64,000 nt of DNA. Source: Saccharomonospora amisosensis. Lineage in GTDB: Bacteria > Actinomycetota > Actinomycetes > Mycobacteriales > Pseudonocardiaceae. Under the pieces are notes generated by a model. The model had not been told where the DNA came from and did not search any database. It saw only the letters and a program-made list of their open reading frames with translations. The stretch covers positions 620,001 to 684,000 of the forward strand of contig NZ_JAAOYM010000001.1 in the NCBI RefSeq assembly GCF_011761185.1. The letters are read 5' to 3'. Both the position numbers and the translations under genes were made by a program. Of the stretch, positions 1 through 9,404 are shown piece by piece. Numbering within the stretch: position 1 is the stretch's first letter; the number at the start of each line of letters is the position of its first letter.

Positions 1-260
1 TTGAGGCCCTCTTCCTTGAAATATCCGTTCTTCACGGCCAGGTGCAGTGGTGCGACATCGATGGCTGGCAGTGTCGCGATCGTGATGTTCGACTTCTCTA
101 CCGAACCGTTACCTCCGGATTCGGAGGATTCGTCAGAGCCACCGAGCAGTCCGCACCCGCTGACCGAAGCCAGCAGACCGATTGTCGCAACCACCGTGGC
201 CAGCCTCGCGCGTCTGCGCGGTCGTCGTGCGGTGGTGGTGCCGTGTCGAAGCAATGCCAC
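1..260 (-). CDS. ABC transporter solute-binding lipoprotein (NMT1/SsuA-like), 3' end outside window
   Basis: The minus-strand frame starts at GTG 260, with an in-frame stop just upstream (264-266) and a GAGG ribosome site. It encodes an Arg-rich n-region, a hydrophobic core and the lipobox LASVSGC, then a Ser/Gly linker. The mature part begins with ITIATLPAIDVAPLHLAVKN and GYFKEEGL. That pattern is typical of periplasmic-binding proteins of the nitrate/sulfonate/thiamine-precursor (NMT1/SsuA) group. About 86 residues are present; the gene runs off the left edge. It should be a membrane-anchored binding component of an ABC importer, but the ligand cannot be told from this part. Confidence 0.8.
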   Translation of the reverse strand, partial: MALLRHGTTTARRPRRRARLATVVATIGLLASVSGCGLLGGSDESSESGGNGSVEKSNITIATLPAIDVAPLHLAVKNGYFKEEGL

Positions 261-348
261 TCCTCAGGTATGAGGCGATGAGCCGGTGTCTTGTGTGGGT
301 AAGGCCAACTGAGCGAAAGACACCCCGACAACTCAGCGAGCCACGGCT

Positions 349-377
349 ACTGTAGAGATCCAGCGCGGTCATCACAA
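349..377 (-). promoter_or_regulatory. Candidate sigma-A promoter of the solute-binding lipoprotein gene
   Basis: On the minus strand TTGTGA (372-377) and TACAGT (349-354) are separated by exactly 17 bp. Each matches four of six consensus bases. This would give a leader of roughly 80 nt before GTG 260. This is a motif reading only. Confidence 0.4.
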
Positions 378-710
378 TGCGTGCCGGAACCGAGCCGATC
401 GGTACTCTATGGCCCACGATCGGGTGGAACATAGTGTGGCGAAATTAACTGTAGGTTTACTTCTGCCCTGTAGAACGTGCCTTGACGGCGAACTTGTGCA
501 CTCAGGTTTGCTGTCAGTTGACCATCGAGGGTTACATCGAACGGTGGTCTTCGCTACCTTCTGTGTCTCCCGCGCGAAACGAACCTCCGAAGTGTGACGA
601 AAGAGTGACTAAGTGTTGGAGTCGACCTCTACGATGTCGACGCTTCGGTGTGAGTCATCCACCAGACGTGGGTTGACCAGTGTGGTGGCCTGACGCGATG
701 CTTCCGCTGC
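378..710. other. Intergenic region upstream of the conservon kinase
   Basis: No convincing gene is present; it separates two divergent genes. TTGAC motifs occur at 482 and 518 but neither has a good -10 partner. TACGAT (631-636) is flanked on both sides by the palindrome GTCGAC (622-627 and 637-642) and could be the kinase promoter with an operator; support is weak. Confidence 0.3.
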
Positions 711-3700
711 TTGACCTCCAATGGGGTGACAGGGGGCTATGGCGAATGCGCGGAAAGTAACGAAGTGCTCGGCCAGGATGCCGGGGTCGGATCCGGCTCG
801 GAGAACGATGGTGGTAGAGCGGTGCCGAACAGTGAGACCGCGGCCGTAGGTGGGCCGGGTGCTGCCCAGGAACAGGCGGGCTCTAAACAGCCGACGGAAC
901 CGGGCGGGTCCCGGTGGAGACTGCGAAACTGGCCGCTGCGGTCGAAGCTGGCCGTCGTGCTGATCATTCCGCTGGTCACGGCCCTGACCTTCGGCGGATT
1001 GCGCGCCGTTGGCGAGCTCAACAGCGCGAAGGAGTTCCAGCGAACAGCCGATCAGTTCGACGTGGCCGCCAGGGTTACGGCCGTGGTGCAACAACTCCAG
1101 GGCGAGCGCACCCTCGCGGTCGCGAGGATGGCCAACGGGTCGGCGGACCGGGCGGCGCTGGACGCGCAGATCACGAAGGTCGACGCCGCGGTACAGGACC
1201 TGCGTGCGGCGGTGACCGACCTGGAGTTTCCCGACGAGGCCACCGAGCAGAACTACGACCAGGCGCTGCAACGCCTCACCGCTCTCGACCCGCTACGCGC
1301 CAAGATCAACAATACGGCGTTTCCCGACCTCGCCGCCTTCGTCACCTACACCTCGATCCTGAGCGATCTGCTGCAGCTCGGCCGCGAGGTGAACCTGGCG
1401 GTGACCGACAGGGAACTGCTCCGCCGTGGCACGACGGTGCAGGCCCTTGGCGAGGCCAAGGAGTTCGTGGCCAGGCAGAACGCCGCACTGCAGATCGCGG
1501 CGGGACGCGACGTCTTTCCCGCGGACCTGCTGGAACGCACGTTCGCCGCGCAGGCGAGCGCGCAGGCCGCCATCGACTCCTTCAACGCCAACGCCACGTT
1601 GGACGAGCAGCAGCTCTATGCCGACCGGGTGTCCGGCGCGGAGGTGGACAACCGGGAACGCATCGTCGCCACCGCGTTCGCCCGTGCGTCCTCGAGTGAG
1701 GACCTGGACATCGACGTCGGACGGCTCACCGCGGACGGCAGGGCGACCACCGACATGATGCGGCAGGTGGAGAGCACGCTGCTGGACCGGCTGCGTGCGC
1801 AGGCGTCCGCGCTGGCCGGTGACGCGACCGACGCCGCCTGGGTGTTCTTCGCGCTCGTCGTCGCCGCGCTCGTCGCCACGGTCGTGCTGATGCTGGTGAT
1901 CGCTCGCGCCCTCATCAAGCCGCTACGCCAGCTGCGCTCCAGCGCGCTCGAGGTCGCCTACGTGCGGCTGCCGGAGACCGTGCGTCGCATCCTCGCCGAC
2001 CCGAACCCCATCGAGGCTTCGCGCAACGCGGTGGACCCGGTGCCGGTGAACAGCCGCGAGGAGATCGGCGAGGTCGCGAGGTCGTTCGACGTGGTCCACG
2101 AGCGCGCCATCAGGATGGCCGCCGAGCAGGCCCTGCTGCGCGAGAACGTCAACGGTATCTTCGTCAACCTGTCCCGGCGCAGCCAGCGCCTCGTGGAACG
2201 CCAGCTCGGAGTGATCGACCGGCTGGAAGCCGACGAGCAGGATCCCGACCAGCTCGCCAGCCTGTTCGAGCTGGACCACCTCGCCACCCGGTTGCGGCGT
2301 AACGGTGAGAGCCTGCTCGTGCTTTCCGGCGCGGGACTGACGAAGTCGGTGTCCAAACCAGTGCCGGCGGCCGACGTCATCGGCGCGGCCGTCTCGGAGA
2401 TCGAGCAGTACGCGCGCGTCGAGGTGGGTTCGGTGCCCGACGTAGCCGTGCAGGGCCGGGCGGTGCACGACCTGGTGCACCTGCTCGCCGAGTTGCTCGA
2501 CAACGCGACCTACTTCTCCGAACCGGAAACCAAGATCAGCGTGCGCGCGGTGGTTACGAGGCGGCACGCGCTGGCCGTGCAAATCACCGACCGCGGCGTC
2601 GGTATGAACGAGGAGCAACTGGACGAGGCCAACGTGCGGCTCGCCGACCCTCCAGACCTCGACGTCTCCGTGACAAGGCGGATGGGCCTCTACGTGGTGG
2701 CACGCCTCGCGAAGCGGCACGGGATCGAAGTGCGGCTGCGGGAGAACGAGGACATCGAGGGCGGTGTCATCGCGCGGGTGGTCGTGCCGACCGAGCTGTT
2801 GACCAGCGCGCCGCACACGGTGCAGGCGCTGCCGCGAGCATCGGTTCCCGAGCAGCGCTCGGAACTGTCGTCGCCTTCGATCCCGTTCCCCAGCGCGGAC
2901 CCGGAGGAGACGACGATGCTGCCCCCGACGCCTCCCGCGCCCTCCCCGCCTTCCGCACCCAAGCCCGTGCCCGACGAGAACGGCCTGACGCCGCTGGACA
3001 AGCCCATCAGCCTCGACGACTTGGTGGCAGGGCCCGGCAAGGCGGCGGGACCGTTCGTCAGTCATGAGCCTGCGCCGCAACCCCCGCCTTCCCGCACGGA
3101 CGAACCGCAGTGGCCGTCGGAATCGCCCGATTCCGCGCAGGGCGTGGCCGGTGGTCAGGCGAACCCGCTGCCGAAGCGAGAACCGCACAGCACGCCGATG
3201 TCCTCGCAGGCATACCGGCACGAGTCGACCGGCGAGCAAGCCGAGGCCGACGAGGGCAGCGCGCTGGACGACGATGTGCCGACCAGAAGGCTGCCGATCT
3301 ACCAGTCGGTGCTTTCGCGCTGGTTCAGCGAGGAGGCCGCCGACGACGCGGCCGCGGTGGAATCCGAACAGGACGATCGGGAGGCCGTCGATATCGACCC
3401 CGGGTCCGAACAGGACCGGTCGGAGCCGGTGGCAGCGGCGGCCGACAGCGGTTGGCGCAGCGTATCGGACAGCGGTTGGCAAGCAGCGCACGCGCTGCTG
3501 GAGTCGAAGGACGAGGAGATGACCCCGGCCGGGCTGCCCAAGCGGGTACCCAACGCATACTTGGTCCCGGGCTCGGTGCTTCCGAGCAGGGGAGACGGGT
3601 TCACCGACGCGACGGTGGGCGAACCTGGCCAGGTTGCCATCGCCAGGTCGGCGGAGGCGGCACGCAACCGAATGCGGAGTTTTCAGCGTGGTTACCAAAG

Positions 3701-3791
3701 CGGGCGTCACGCGCTCAAGGAGCCGTCGGACCAAGGCGAGCAGTTCGACGAGGCGGGGGCAGGCCCCCGTCACAACGGGGCGAAGGAGTAA
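711..3791 (+). CDS. Conservon sensor histidine kinase with nitrate/nitrite-sensing-type domain (CvnA)
   Basis: First gene of a conservon, the actinobacterial kinase / roadblock / DUF742 / small-GTPase unit. About 1026 residues: a cytoplasmic N-terminus, TM1 near 79-98, an extracytoplasmic helical region (about 100-370) like nitrate/nitrite-sensing kinase domains, TM2 near 373-396, a HAMP-like stretch, a degenerate dimerisation region (FELDHLATRLRRNGE), a GHKL ATPase domain near 583-700 (LLDNATYFSEP, DRGVGM, GLYVVARLA) and a long low-complexity Pro/Ser/Glu tail of about 320 residues. It probably senses an unknown envelope signal and acts on the downstream roadblock/GTPase proteins; no response regulator is encoded nearby. 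TTG 711 is the upstream limit. GTG 765, preceded by GGAAAG, is an equally plausible start. Confidence 0.88.
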   Translation: MTSNGVTGGYGECAESNEVLGQDAGVGSGSENDGGRAVPNSETAAVGGPGAAQEQAGSKQPTEPGGSRWRLRNWPLRSKLAVVLIIPLVTALTFGGLRAVGELNSAKEFQRTADQFDVAARVTAVVQQLQGERTLAVARMANGSADRAALDAQITKVDAAVQDLRAAVTDLEFPDEATEQNYDQALQRLTALDPLRAKINNTAFPDLAAFVTYTSILSDLLQLGREVNLAVTDRELLRRGTTVQALGEAKEFVARQNAALQIAAGRDVFPADLLERTFAAQASAQAAIDSFNANATLDEQQLYADRVSGAEVDNRERIVATAFARASSSEDLDIDVGRLTADGRATTDMMRQVESTLLDRLRAQASALAGDATDAAWVFFALVVAALVATVVLMLVIARALIKPLRQLRSSALEVAYVRLPETVRRILADPNPIEASRNAVDPVPVNSREEIGEVARSFDVVHERAIRMAAEQALLRENVNGIFVNLSRRSQRLVERQLGVIDRLEADEQDPDQLASLFELDHLATRLRRNGESLLVLSGAGLTKSVSKPVPAADVIGAAVSEIEQYARVEVGSVPDVAVQGRAVHDLVHLLAELLDNATYFSEPETKISVRAVVTRRHALAVQITDRGVGMNEEQLDEANVRLADPPDLDVSVTRRMGLYVVARLAKRHGIEVRLRENEDIEGGVIARVVVPTELLTSAPHTVQALPRASVPEQRSELSSPSIPFPSADPEETTMLPPTPPAPSPPSAPKPVPDENGLTPLDKPISLDDLVAGPGKAAGPFVSHEPAPQPPPSRTDEPQWPSESPDSAQGVAGGQANPLPKREPHSTPMSSQAYRHESTGEQAEADEGSALDDDVPTRRLPIYQSVLSRWFSEEAADDAAAVESEQDDREAVDIDPGSEQDRSEPVAAAADSGWRSVSDSGWQAAHALLESKDEEMTPAGLPKRVPNAYLVPGSVLPSRGDGFTDATVGEPGQVAIARSAEAARNRMRSFQRGYQSGRHALKEPSDQGEQFDEAGAGPRHNGAKE

Positions 3792-3794
3792 GAG

Positions 3795-4253
3795 TTGACA
3801 CGGGCGGGTTCAGCGCAGTCGGGTGTCCCCAAGCAAGGCAACTCGGCGCAGAAGGGGAGCTTCGCTTGGCTCATCAGCGACTTCGTGCACCGCGTGCCCG
3901 GCGCGGCACATGCTGTCGTCGTCTCCGCCGACGGCCTGCTGCTCGCGTCGTCACGCGGGCTGCCGAAGGACAGGGCTGATCAGCTCGCCGCGGTGGCGTC
4001 GGGCCTGACAAGCCTGGCCCGCGGCGCGGCACAGGTCTTCGAGGGCGGCACGGTCGCCCAGACCGTGGTGGAGATGGCCAACGGCTTCCTGTTCCTGATG
4101 TCGGTGTCCGACGGTTCGTGCCTTGCCGTGCTCGGTGCGCCGGACAGCGACATCGGCCTTGTCGTGTACGAGATGACACTGCTCGTGGACCGGGTGGGCC
4201 AGCAGATGACCCCGGAGTTGCGCGCGCAGCTACAGGGCTCGACGCGGCGGTAA
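3795..4253 (+). CDS. Roadblock/LC7 domain protein, first copy (CvnB)
   Basis: 152 residues from TTG 3795, preceded by GGAG and only 3 nt after the kinase stop. The roadblock/LC7 fold spans most of the protein: [30 protein letters not shown], and [20 protein letters not shown] at the end. In conservons this family partners the small GTPase and is proposed to regulate it at the membrane. A second copy lies at 5828 with nearly identical core motifs, so this gene is half of an internal duplication. Confidence 0.9.
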   Translation: MTRAGSAQSGVPKQGNSAQKGSFAWLISDFVHRVPGAAHAVVVSADGLLLASSRGLPKDRADQLAAVASGLTSLARGAAQVFEGGTVAQTVVEMANGFLFLMSVSDGSCLAVLGAPDSDIGLVVYEMTLLVDRVGQQMTPELRAQLQGSTRR

Positions 4254-4328
4254 CCGCACGGCCATGAGTGGACCGATGGAGTTTTCGGCATAGACGCAGT
4301 TCGGTGAACAAACACTGAGGAGAACCCC

Positions 4329-5093
4329 GTGAATTCCGGGCACTCACGTGGTGACCGTCGGCTCGACAGGGACCGCGCGGCCGGGCGAAGGCGTGGCGAT
4401 CCGAGCGCCACCCCTCGTCGTGGCCGCGACGACAGCGACTGGCGGCTACGGCGGGTGGACGACTCGCTGCCGGGGCGGCGGCTGGACGACTCGGCCGAAT
4501 GGCTGCGGCCCGCGGACATCGGTTCGCAAGGTCCAGCCGAGTTCGATGTCACGGAATATCGTCAGCAGTTGCTGAGCGGGCCGGGAGCCGAGCTGTACGG
4601 CATGGGTGGCGGCGGGATGATCGAACCTCCTCAGGAGGCGGTGGGGTTCTCCCCGTTTCGCGATCCGGCGGTGGACCCTGGGCCCTCCTCTCAGGAGCTC
4701 ACCCCGTCTCCCGTGCCGAGGCAGGCGGACGTCGAGCCCGAGTCGCCTGCCGAGACGTCAGGACTGGTCCGTCCCTATTTCCGCACGAAGGGCAGGACGA
4801 AACCGGACTACGATCTCGCGATCGAGGCGCTGATCTCCACCAGCGAGCGGGGCAGGCGGTTGGAGAAGGTGCGCGTGCCGGAGCACAGGTCCATCTGCGG
4901 GCTGTGCCTCGACACGCGGTCGGTCGCGGAGGTGGCCGCGCTGCTTCGGCTGCCGCTCGGTGTAGTCAGGGTCCTTGTCGGTGACGTAGCCGGTCTCGGG
5001 CTCGTGCTCATTCATTCCGCGTCGTCCATGGTGGGAGACCGGCCCAGTATCGAGTTCATGGAAAGGGTGCTCAGTGGGCTTCGGAGAATTTGA
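4329..5093 (+). CDS. DUF742 protein, first copy, with long N-terminal extension (CvnC)
   Basis: 254 residues from GTG 4329 with GAGGAG eight bases upstream. The C-terminal half is DUF742: LVRPYFRTKGRT, LISTSERG, HRSICGLCLDTRSVAEVAAL, LGVVRVLVGDVAGLG, a winged-helix-like fold. The first 110 or so residues are an Arg/Asp-rich, then Pro-rich, low-complexity region absent from the second copy (164 residues). Its end overlaps the GTPase gene by 20 nt, indicating translational coupling. DNA binding is possible but unproven for the family. Confidence 0.88.
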   Translation: MNSGHSRGDRRLDRDRAAGRRRGDPSATPRRGRDDSDWRLRRVDDSLPGRRLDDSAEWLRPADIGSQGPAEFDVTEYRQQLLSGPGAELYGMGGGGMIEPPQEAVGFSPFRDPAVDPGPSSQELTPSPVPRQADVEPESPAETSGLVRPYFRTKGRTKPDYDLAIEALISTSERGRRLEKVRVPEHRSICGLCLDTRSVAEVAALLRLPLGVVRVLVGDVAGLGLVLIHSASSMVGDRPSIEFMERVLSGLRRI

Positions 5094-5682
5094 CGCGTCC
5101 GCGAACACGCCGGCGACGTCAGGCCCGACTCAGTCGGCGAAGATCGTGGTCGCCGGTGGCTTCGGGGTAGGCAAGACCACGCTGGTGGGCGCGGTATCCG
5201 AAATCGATCCGCTGACGACCGAGGCGTCGATGACGGAGGCCAGCGTTTCGGTGGACGACCTTTCGTCGACACCGAACAAGGTCACCACCACCGTCGCGAT
5301 GGACTTCGGCAGGATCACGCTGGACTCCGACCTGGTGCTGTACATCTTCGGCACGCCGGGGCAGCACCGGTTCTGGTTCATGTGGGATGACCTCGCGCTC
5401 GGTGCGATCGGCGCGGTCGTGCTCGTGGACACCCGTAGGTTGGCGGACGCGTTCCCGTCCATCGACTTCTTCGAGAATCGCAAGCTGCCCTACATCGTGG
5501 CGATCAACTGCTTCGACCGGTTGCTGCACCATCAGATCGAGGACGTGCGGCACGCGCTGACGATCTCGCCGTCCGTTCCGATCATGGCGTGTGACGCGAG
5601 GGAGCGGGAGTCGGCGAAACAGGTGCTGATCTCGGTGGTGCAACACGCGATCTCGCACGATTCGGCATTACAGGTGGGCTGA
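5074..5682 (+). CDS. Conservon small GTP-binding protein (CvnD)
   Basis: 202 residues from GTG 5074, overlapping DUF742. The Walker A/G1 motif is GGFGVGKTTLVGA. Switch II contains FGTPGQHRFWFMWDDL. The base-recognition loop is unusual: VAINCFDR stands in place of NKxD. This is the Ras-like ATP/GTP-binding family fixed in conservons and in the MglA/Rab-like branch. It probably cycles between nucleotide states under control of the roadblock partner and kinase. Confidence 0.9.
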   Translation: MGFGEFDASANTPATSGPTQSAKIVVAGGFGVGKTTLVGAVSEIDPLTTEASMTEASVSVDDLSSTPNKVTTTVAMDFGRITLDSDLVLYIFGTPGQHRFWFMWDDLALGAIGAVVLVDTRRLADAFPSIDFFENRKLPYIVAINCFDRLLHHQIEDVRHALTISPSVPIMACDARERESAKQVLISVVQHAISHDSALQVG

Positions 5683-5754
5683 GCCGCCCAGGTTCCTCGG
5701 GTGCGCCGCACCGGCACTCGGAGTGATTCACCCGAGCGAATGAGGCTTGTGCCC

Positions 5755-5782
5755 TCGACAGGTTTGACCTGGCTAATAGTCT
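5755..5782 (+). promoter_or_regulatory. Candidate internal promoter before the second roadblock/DUF742 pair
   Basis: TCGACA (5755-5760) and TAGTCT (5777-5782) are separated by 16 bp in the 145-bp gap after the GTPase gene. This would let the duplicated pair be expressed apart from the kinase. Confidence 0.4.
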
Positions 5783-5827
5783 TGCCGCTGGGTGAGGGCG
5801 AAACCGGGCGGTAGGCGAGGAGGGACA

Positions 5828-6247
5828 GTGACAGCTTCGGCGCAGCGCGGCGGTTTCGGCTGGCTGATCACCGATTTCGTGCGAAGGGTGCCGGGTGCCG
5901 CGCACGCCGTGGTGGTGTCGGCGGACGGTCTGCTCCTCGCGGGTTCGGATGGGTTGCCGAGGGAGCGGGCGGAGCAACTGTCCGCGGTCGCCTCCGGGCT
6001 GGTTTCGCTCACATTGGGTGCTTCGCGGTGCTTCGAGGGCGGTACTGTCCATCAAACCGTTGTCGAGATGGAGCGTGGCTACCTGTTTCTCATGTCGATC
6101 AGCGATGGTTCGTGTCTGGCCGTGCTCGCCGCACCGGCGGCGGACATCGGCACGGTCGCGTACGAGATGACGCTGCTTGTCGACCGGGTGGGCCAGCAGT
6201 TGACTCCGGAGCTGCGTGCTCAGTTACAGGGCGGTGTTCGTGGATAG
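5828..6247 (+). CDS. Roadblock/LC7 domain protein, second copy
   Basis: 139 residues from GTG 5828, preceded by GGAGGG. The core is almost the same as in the first copy ([49 protein letters not shown]), so it arose by tandem duplication of a B-C module. Its stop overlaps the start of the second DUF742 gene. It may form homodimers or heterodimers with the first copy and give the GTPase alternative partners. Confidence 0.9.
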   Translation: MTASAQRGGFGWLITDFVRRVPGAAHAVVVSADGLLLAGSDGLPRERAEQLSAVASGLVSLTLGASRCFEGGTVHQTVVEMERGYLFLMSISDGSCLAVLAAPAADIGTVAYEMTLLVDRVGQQLTPELRAQLQGGVRG

Positions 6248-6734
6248 AACAGTGGACGAGTGGGAGGCCCTGAATAAGGGAACGGGCCGCGAGTCGTTCG
6301 ACTCGCCGAGCAGGTTCGACCTCGGCAGCGTCCGGCACGTTGCCCAGTTGACCAAACGCGTCCGCGCGCAACCCCCGCCCCCGCCCAGGTTCACTCACCG
6401 GTCGCTGGTTCGGCCCTACGCACGCACCGGCGGGCGAACCCGGCCCGCGAAGGAACTGGCGTTGGAGGCCTTGGTCGCCACCACCGAGCGCGGCCGGTGG
6501 TACCACGGGGTCAGCTCACCTGAGCAGCGCTTCATCTGTGACCTGTGTGTGAAGGTGCACTCGATCGCCGAGATCGCCGCCTTCGCGGGACTGCCACTCG
6601 GCGTGGTGAAGGTGATCGTGGACGACCTCGCCAATTCTGGGGCCGTGCAGGTCCAGCAGCCGGGCTTCGTGTTGTCCGACGCCTCCTCGCACGACTTCAT
6701 GACGAGGATTCTGGAAGGTCTGCGCTCGCTGTAA
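6240..6734 (+). CDS. DUF742 protein, second copy
   Basis: 164 residues from GTG 6240 (AGGG eight bases upstream; other in-frame GTGs lie at 6216 and 6234). It overlaps the roadblock stop by 8 nt. Core motifs match the first DUF742: [43 protein letters not shown]. It lacks the long extension of the first copy. It is the last gene of the conservon, and no clear hairpin terminator follows. Confidence 0.88.
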   Translation: MDRTVDEWEALNKGTGRESFDSPSRFDLGSVRHVAQLTKRVRAQPPPPPRFTHRSLVRPYARTGGRTRPAKELALEALVATTERGRWYHGVSSPEQRFICDLCVKVHSIAEIAAFAGLPLGVVKVIVDDLANSGAVQVQQPGFVLSDASSHDFMTRILEGLRSL

Positions 6735-6800
6735 CCCGCGAGTCCCCCGCTGTCGTCCGCGAGTTCTGCGTTCCCGACGTATCCGGGGTTGCCTACGGGG

Positions 6801-9050
6801 TCAGTCCTCCACCAGTGCCGCCGAGGTGATGCGGTGCAGCGGGTAGCGCTCGTTGTCGGAACCTTCGAGAATGCCGCCGCCGACCCGCACCGGCGTGATC
6901 ACCCGCTGTGCCGCCGTGCCGTGCGAGTCGACGAAGCCGATCCACACCTCCCGCTGTTCGCGCGTGGCCCTGGTCAGCAGGGCCAGCGTCGCCGAGGTGT
7001 CCGCCCCACCGCCGCCGGGCAGGCGCACCACCGTGCCCCTGCGGCTGCGTGCCGCCTTGTCTCCCGCCCGGATGTGGGCGATGACGGCGTTCAGTTGCTC
7101 CGCGCTGATGCCGGTGGACTCGACGGCGCCGCGTCGCGCGGGTCGAGCCCGTACTGCGGTCCGCCTGCCGCTTGGCCGCAGGTCGACGATCCGGCCGTCC
7201 GGTCCTTCGGCCGCGGGCGCGAAGCCCGCCCCACGCAGACCCTCCAGCACCTCCGCGAGCGGGTACGGGCTCACCAGCACCGTGGGAGCGATCTTGCGAA
7301 GCTCGTAGTCACCGGCCACGCCGCTGCCGAGAACCTCCGCGATCAGCACCTCGTCGTCACAGCGAAGAAACGAGGCGGCCGCGCCGCCGCGAAGCCTGCC
7401 GTGCCTGCGAGCCACGTCGTCGATCAGGTACGAAAGCGATTGCGGCACCGGGGTGGCCGAACGGGTGCGGAAAAGCTCGTGCAGCTCCGCCGCCGTGCGC
7501 CCACTGTCCAGTGCCCGCCGCACGGAAGCCTCGCTGACCCGGTACATCGTCGCGTGGCCTGCCGACTCCACGTCGGCGACCGCCGCGATCTCCGTTGCCA
7601 GTTCCGGTTCCAGCGGGCCGGGTGCCACCACCGTGAGGTCGGCCTGCACGAGTACGTGATCCACCGGCTTCGGCATCGCCTCCGCCATGGCCGAGGCCGC
7701 CGCGTGCTGCTCGCCAGCCAGCAGTTCCGTGGTGGCAGCGGGTATCGAGCCCAGCGCGACCACCCCGATGGCGGTGGCTTCGGCCATAGCCCAGCGCACC
7801 ATCTCGTCGCGCAGCCTGCCGCCCCACCTGGGAGCCCGCCACGCGAGCAGAGCCACGAGCGCTTCCACGTCGTCGACCCCGGCTCCCTCGGGCAGTTCCG
7901 AAAGGGTCTGGAGGACGCGGCGGCGAGCCGTGGGCGCCTGCGGTCGGCGCAACTCCTCCGACAGCGGCGCCAGCGCCTTGCCCCTGGGGTCCCTTGTGCC
8001 TGCCAGGCCGGGCAACCGGGGCAGGTCCAGCCAGGCACGAGCGATGGTGAGCCAGCGACCGGCGGGCGGTGCCGCCAACCACGAGTCGGCCAGTGTCGTC
8101 GGCAGCCATTCGGCGGTGGCCTCGTCACTCACCGCGGCCAGCCCGGCACCGACGGCCAACTCCACCAACAGCGCGGCCCTGCCCTCGTCAACCTCGAGTT
8201 CCTTGGCGACGCGTTTGAGCTCTCGCGTCCCGAGCCCGCCCGCTTTCAGTACGGGCGAGGGCTGCTGTGACCACAGCGTCAGCAGTGACTCCAGGTGGCG
8301 AACGAACTCCATCGCCTCACCGGCCGCGGCCCGGTCCACCGTGGAACGCTCGCGCCTGGTGACGGGCAGTCGGGGTGCTTCGAGCTTGCCGTCCTCGATC
8401 ACCCTGCCGCCGCGCAGCGCGATGCCCACTTCCCTCGGCAACTCGACGGTCGCCTCGTCCCTGCGCAGCAGCAACCCGCGCGCCAGCAGCCGCCGCACCG
8501 GGGTGGCGGCCGAGGCACCGGCCGGCTCCTCGGCCGCGTCCCTGGTTCGGCCGATGGGTGGGCCCTTGGCGAGTATGTCGAGCAGCGCTCGCTCGTCCTC
8601 GCCAAGTTCCGCGAGCGTGCCGGGCAGGTCCGCTGCGGACAGGTTCAGGCAGGAAGTACCCAGTCCTGCGGGGAACGGACCGAAGACCTCGCGTGCGGCG
8701 GGCGGGACACGGAATCCCTCGTCGTCGCCCCAGACGAGCGCGAGCGCGCGCAGCCGGTCGAGCTGAACCGCGATGTCCTGGCCCGCGAGTTCGGCGATGT
8801 GGGCGACGTGCACCGGTTCGGTGTCGGCTCCTGCCACCAGCAGTGTTTCCAGCACCGCCAGCGTGGCGGTGTCGAGCCGCTCGCACGCGCGCGCGATCGA
8901 GCCCGCCGTGCTCGCGCGGGTGGCGAGCACGGCGGAGTCGGCAGGCGGGGGCGTCGCGAGGTCGCGCCTTGCGCACAGCAGGTTGGTCAGCATGTCGTCG
9001 GATGCCGAACACAGCCAGTCCGCGAGAGAGGTGGCGGCCATCGTGACCAC
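6801..9050 (-). CDS. Helicase-associated (Helicase_C_3 / XPB-Ssl2-like) protein with C-terminal WYL-like region
   Basis: 749 residues from GTG 9050 with GGAG upstream; ATG 9041 is an alternative. It resembles the actinobacterial family represented by Rv0862c, annotated as XPB/Ssl2-type helicase-associated. I see no Walker A or DEAD box, so it is not a helicase itself. Winged-helix-like stretches run through the first 400 residues. The C-terminus (TREQREVWIGFVDSHGTA, RYPLHRITSA) looks like a WYL module, often a ligand or nucleic-acid sensor in DNA-repair regulators. In mycobacteria it neighbours an XPB-type helicase; here no helicase gene is in the window. Exact role unknown. Confidence 0.8.
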   Translation of the reverse strand: MVTMAATSLADWLCSASDDMLTNLLCARRDLATPPPADSAVLATRASTAGSIARACERLDTATLAVLETLLVAGADTEPVHVAHIAELAGQDIAVQLDRLRALALVWGDDEGFRVPPAAREVFGPFPAGLGTSCLNLSAADLPGTLAELGEDERALLDILAKGPPIGRTRDAAEEPAGASAATPVRRLLARGLLLRRDEATVELPREVGIALRGGRVIEDGKLEAPRLPVTRRERSTVDRAAAGEAMEFVRHLESLLTLWSQQPSPVLKAGGLGTRELKRVAKELEVDEGRAALLVELAVGAGLAAVSDEATAEWLPTTLADSWLAAPPAGRWLTIARAWLDLPRLPGLAGTRDPRGKALAPLSEELRRPQAPTARRRVLQTLSELPEGAGVDDVEALVALLAWRAPRWGGRLRDEMVRWAMAEATAIGVVALGSIPAATTELLAGEQHAAASAMAEAMPKPVDHVLVQADLTVVAPGPLEPELATEIAAVADVESAGHATMYRVSEASVRRALDSGRTAAELHELFRTRSATPVPQSLSYLIDDVARRHGRLRGGAAASFLRCDDEVLIAEVLGSGVAGDYELRKIAPTVLVSPYPLAEVLEGLRGAGFAPAAEGPDGRIVDLRPSGRRTAVRARPARRGAVESTGISAEQLNAVIAHIRAGDKAARSRRGTVVRLPGGGGADTSATLALLTRATREQREVWIGFVDSHGTAAQRVITPVRVGGGILEGSDNERYPLHRITSAALVED

Positions 9051-9117
9051 GATATCTCCCGTTCGAGGCCATCGGGCACACTGTGCTCAGTGGTTGGTTG
9101 AGCGGATGGAGGACGAC

Positions 9118-9309
9118 GTGGCGAAGTTGGATGACCGCAAGCGCAAGCGGATCGACCCCACCTGGCCCGAGGTACCCGTGGGCGAGCACCCGGTTTCCGA
9201 GCTCGCCGCCGACCGGCAGGGTGCGCTCTCGCCGTTCGGCGACGTGACTTTTCCGCTGGATTCCGTGCCGTACGAGCACCCGCACACCGAGATCAACAAG
9301 TCCGCATAG
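9118..9309 (+). CDS. Small conserved hypothetical protein
   Basis: 63 residues from GTG 9118, preceded at 5 nt by GGAGG. ATG 9106 is an upstream alternative. It is rich in charged residues and Pro (KLDDRKRKRIDPTWPEVPVG, then FPLDSVPYEHPHTEINKS). No domain is recognised. It sits where M. tuberculosis has the small gene Rv0863, divergent from the Helicase_C_3/WYL gene, so it is probably a genuine conserved small protein. Confidence 0.6.
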   Translation: MAKLDDRKRKRIDPTWPEVPVGEHPVSELAADRQGALSPFGDVTFPLDSVPYEHPHTEINKSA

Positions 9310-9404
9310 TTACTGGTCAGTCACCATCCTGGCCGTCGGCCCCTGCACCAGGGGAGCTAGTGTTCTCCCCTATAGCGCAGAGTTTTTGATGCGGGGGTAG
9401 TTCC

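Noticed and set aside
1923-3773. 616-residue open frame antisense to the sensor kinase
   Set aside because: High-GC coding DNA gives long antisense frames; this one has Arg/His-rich shadow composition and no recognisable domain. The kinase frame has clear motifs.
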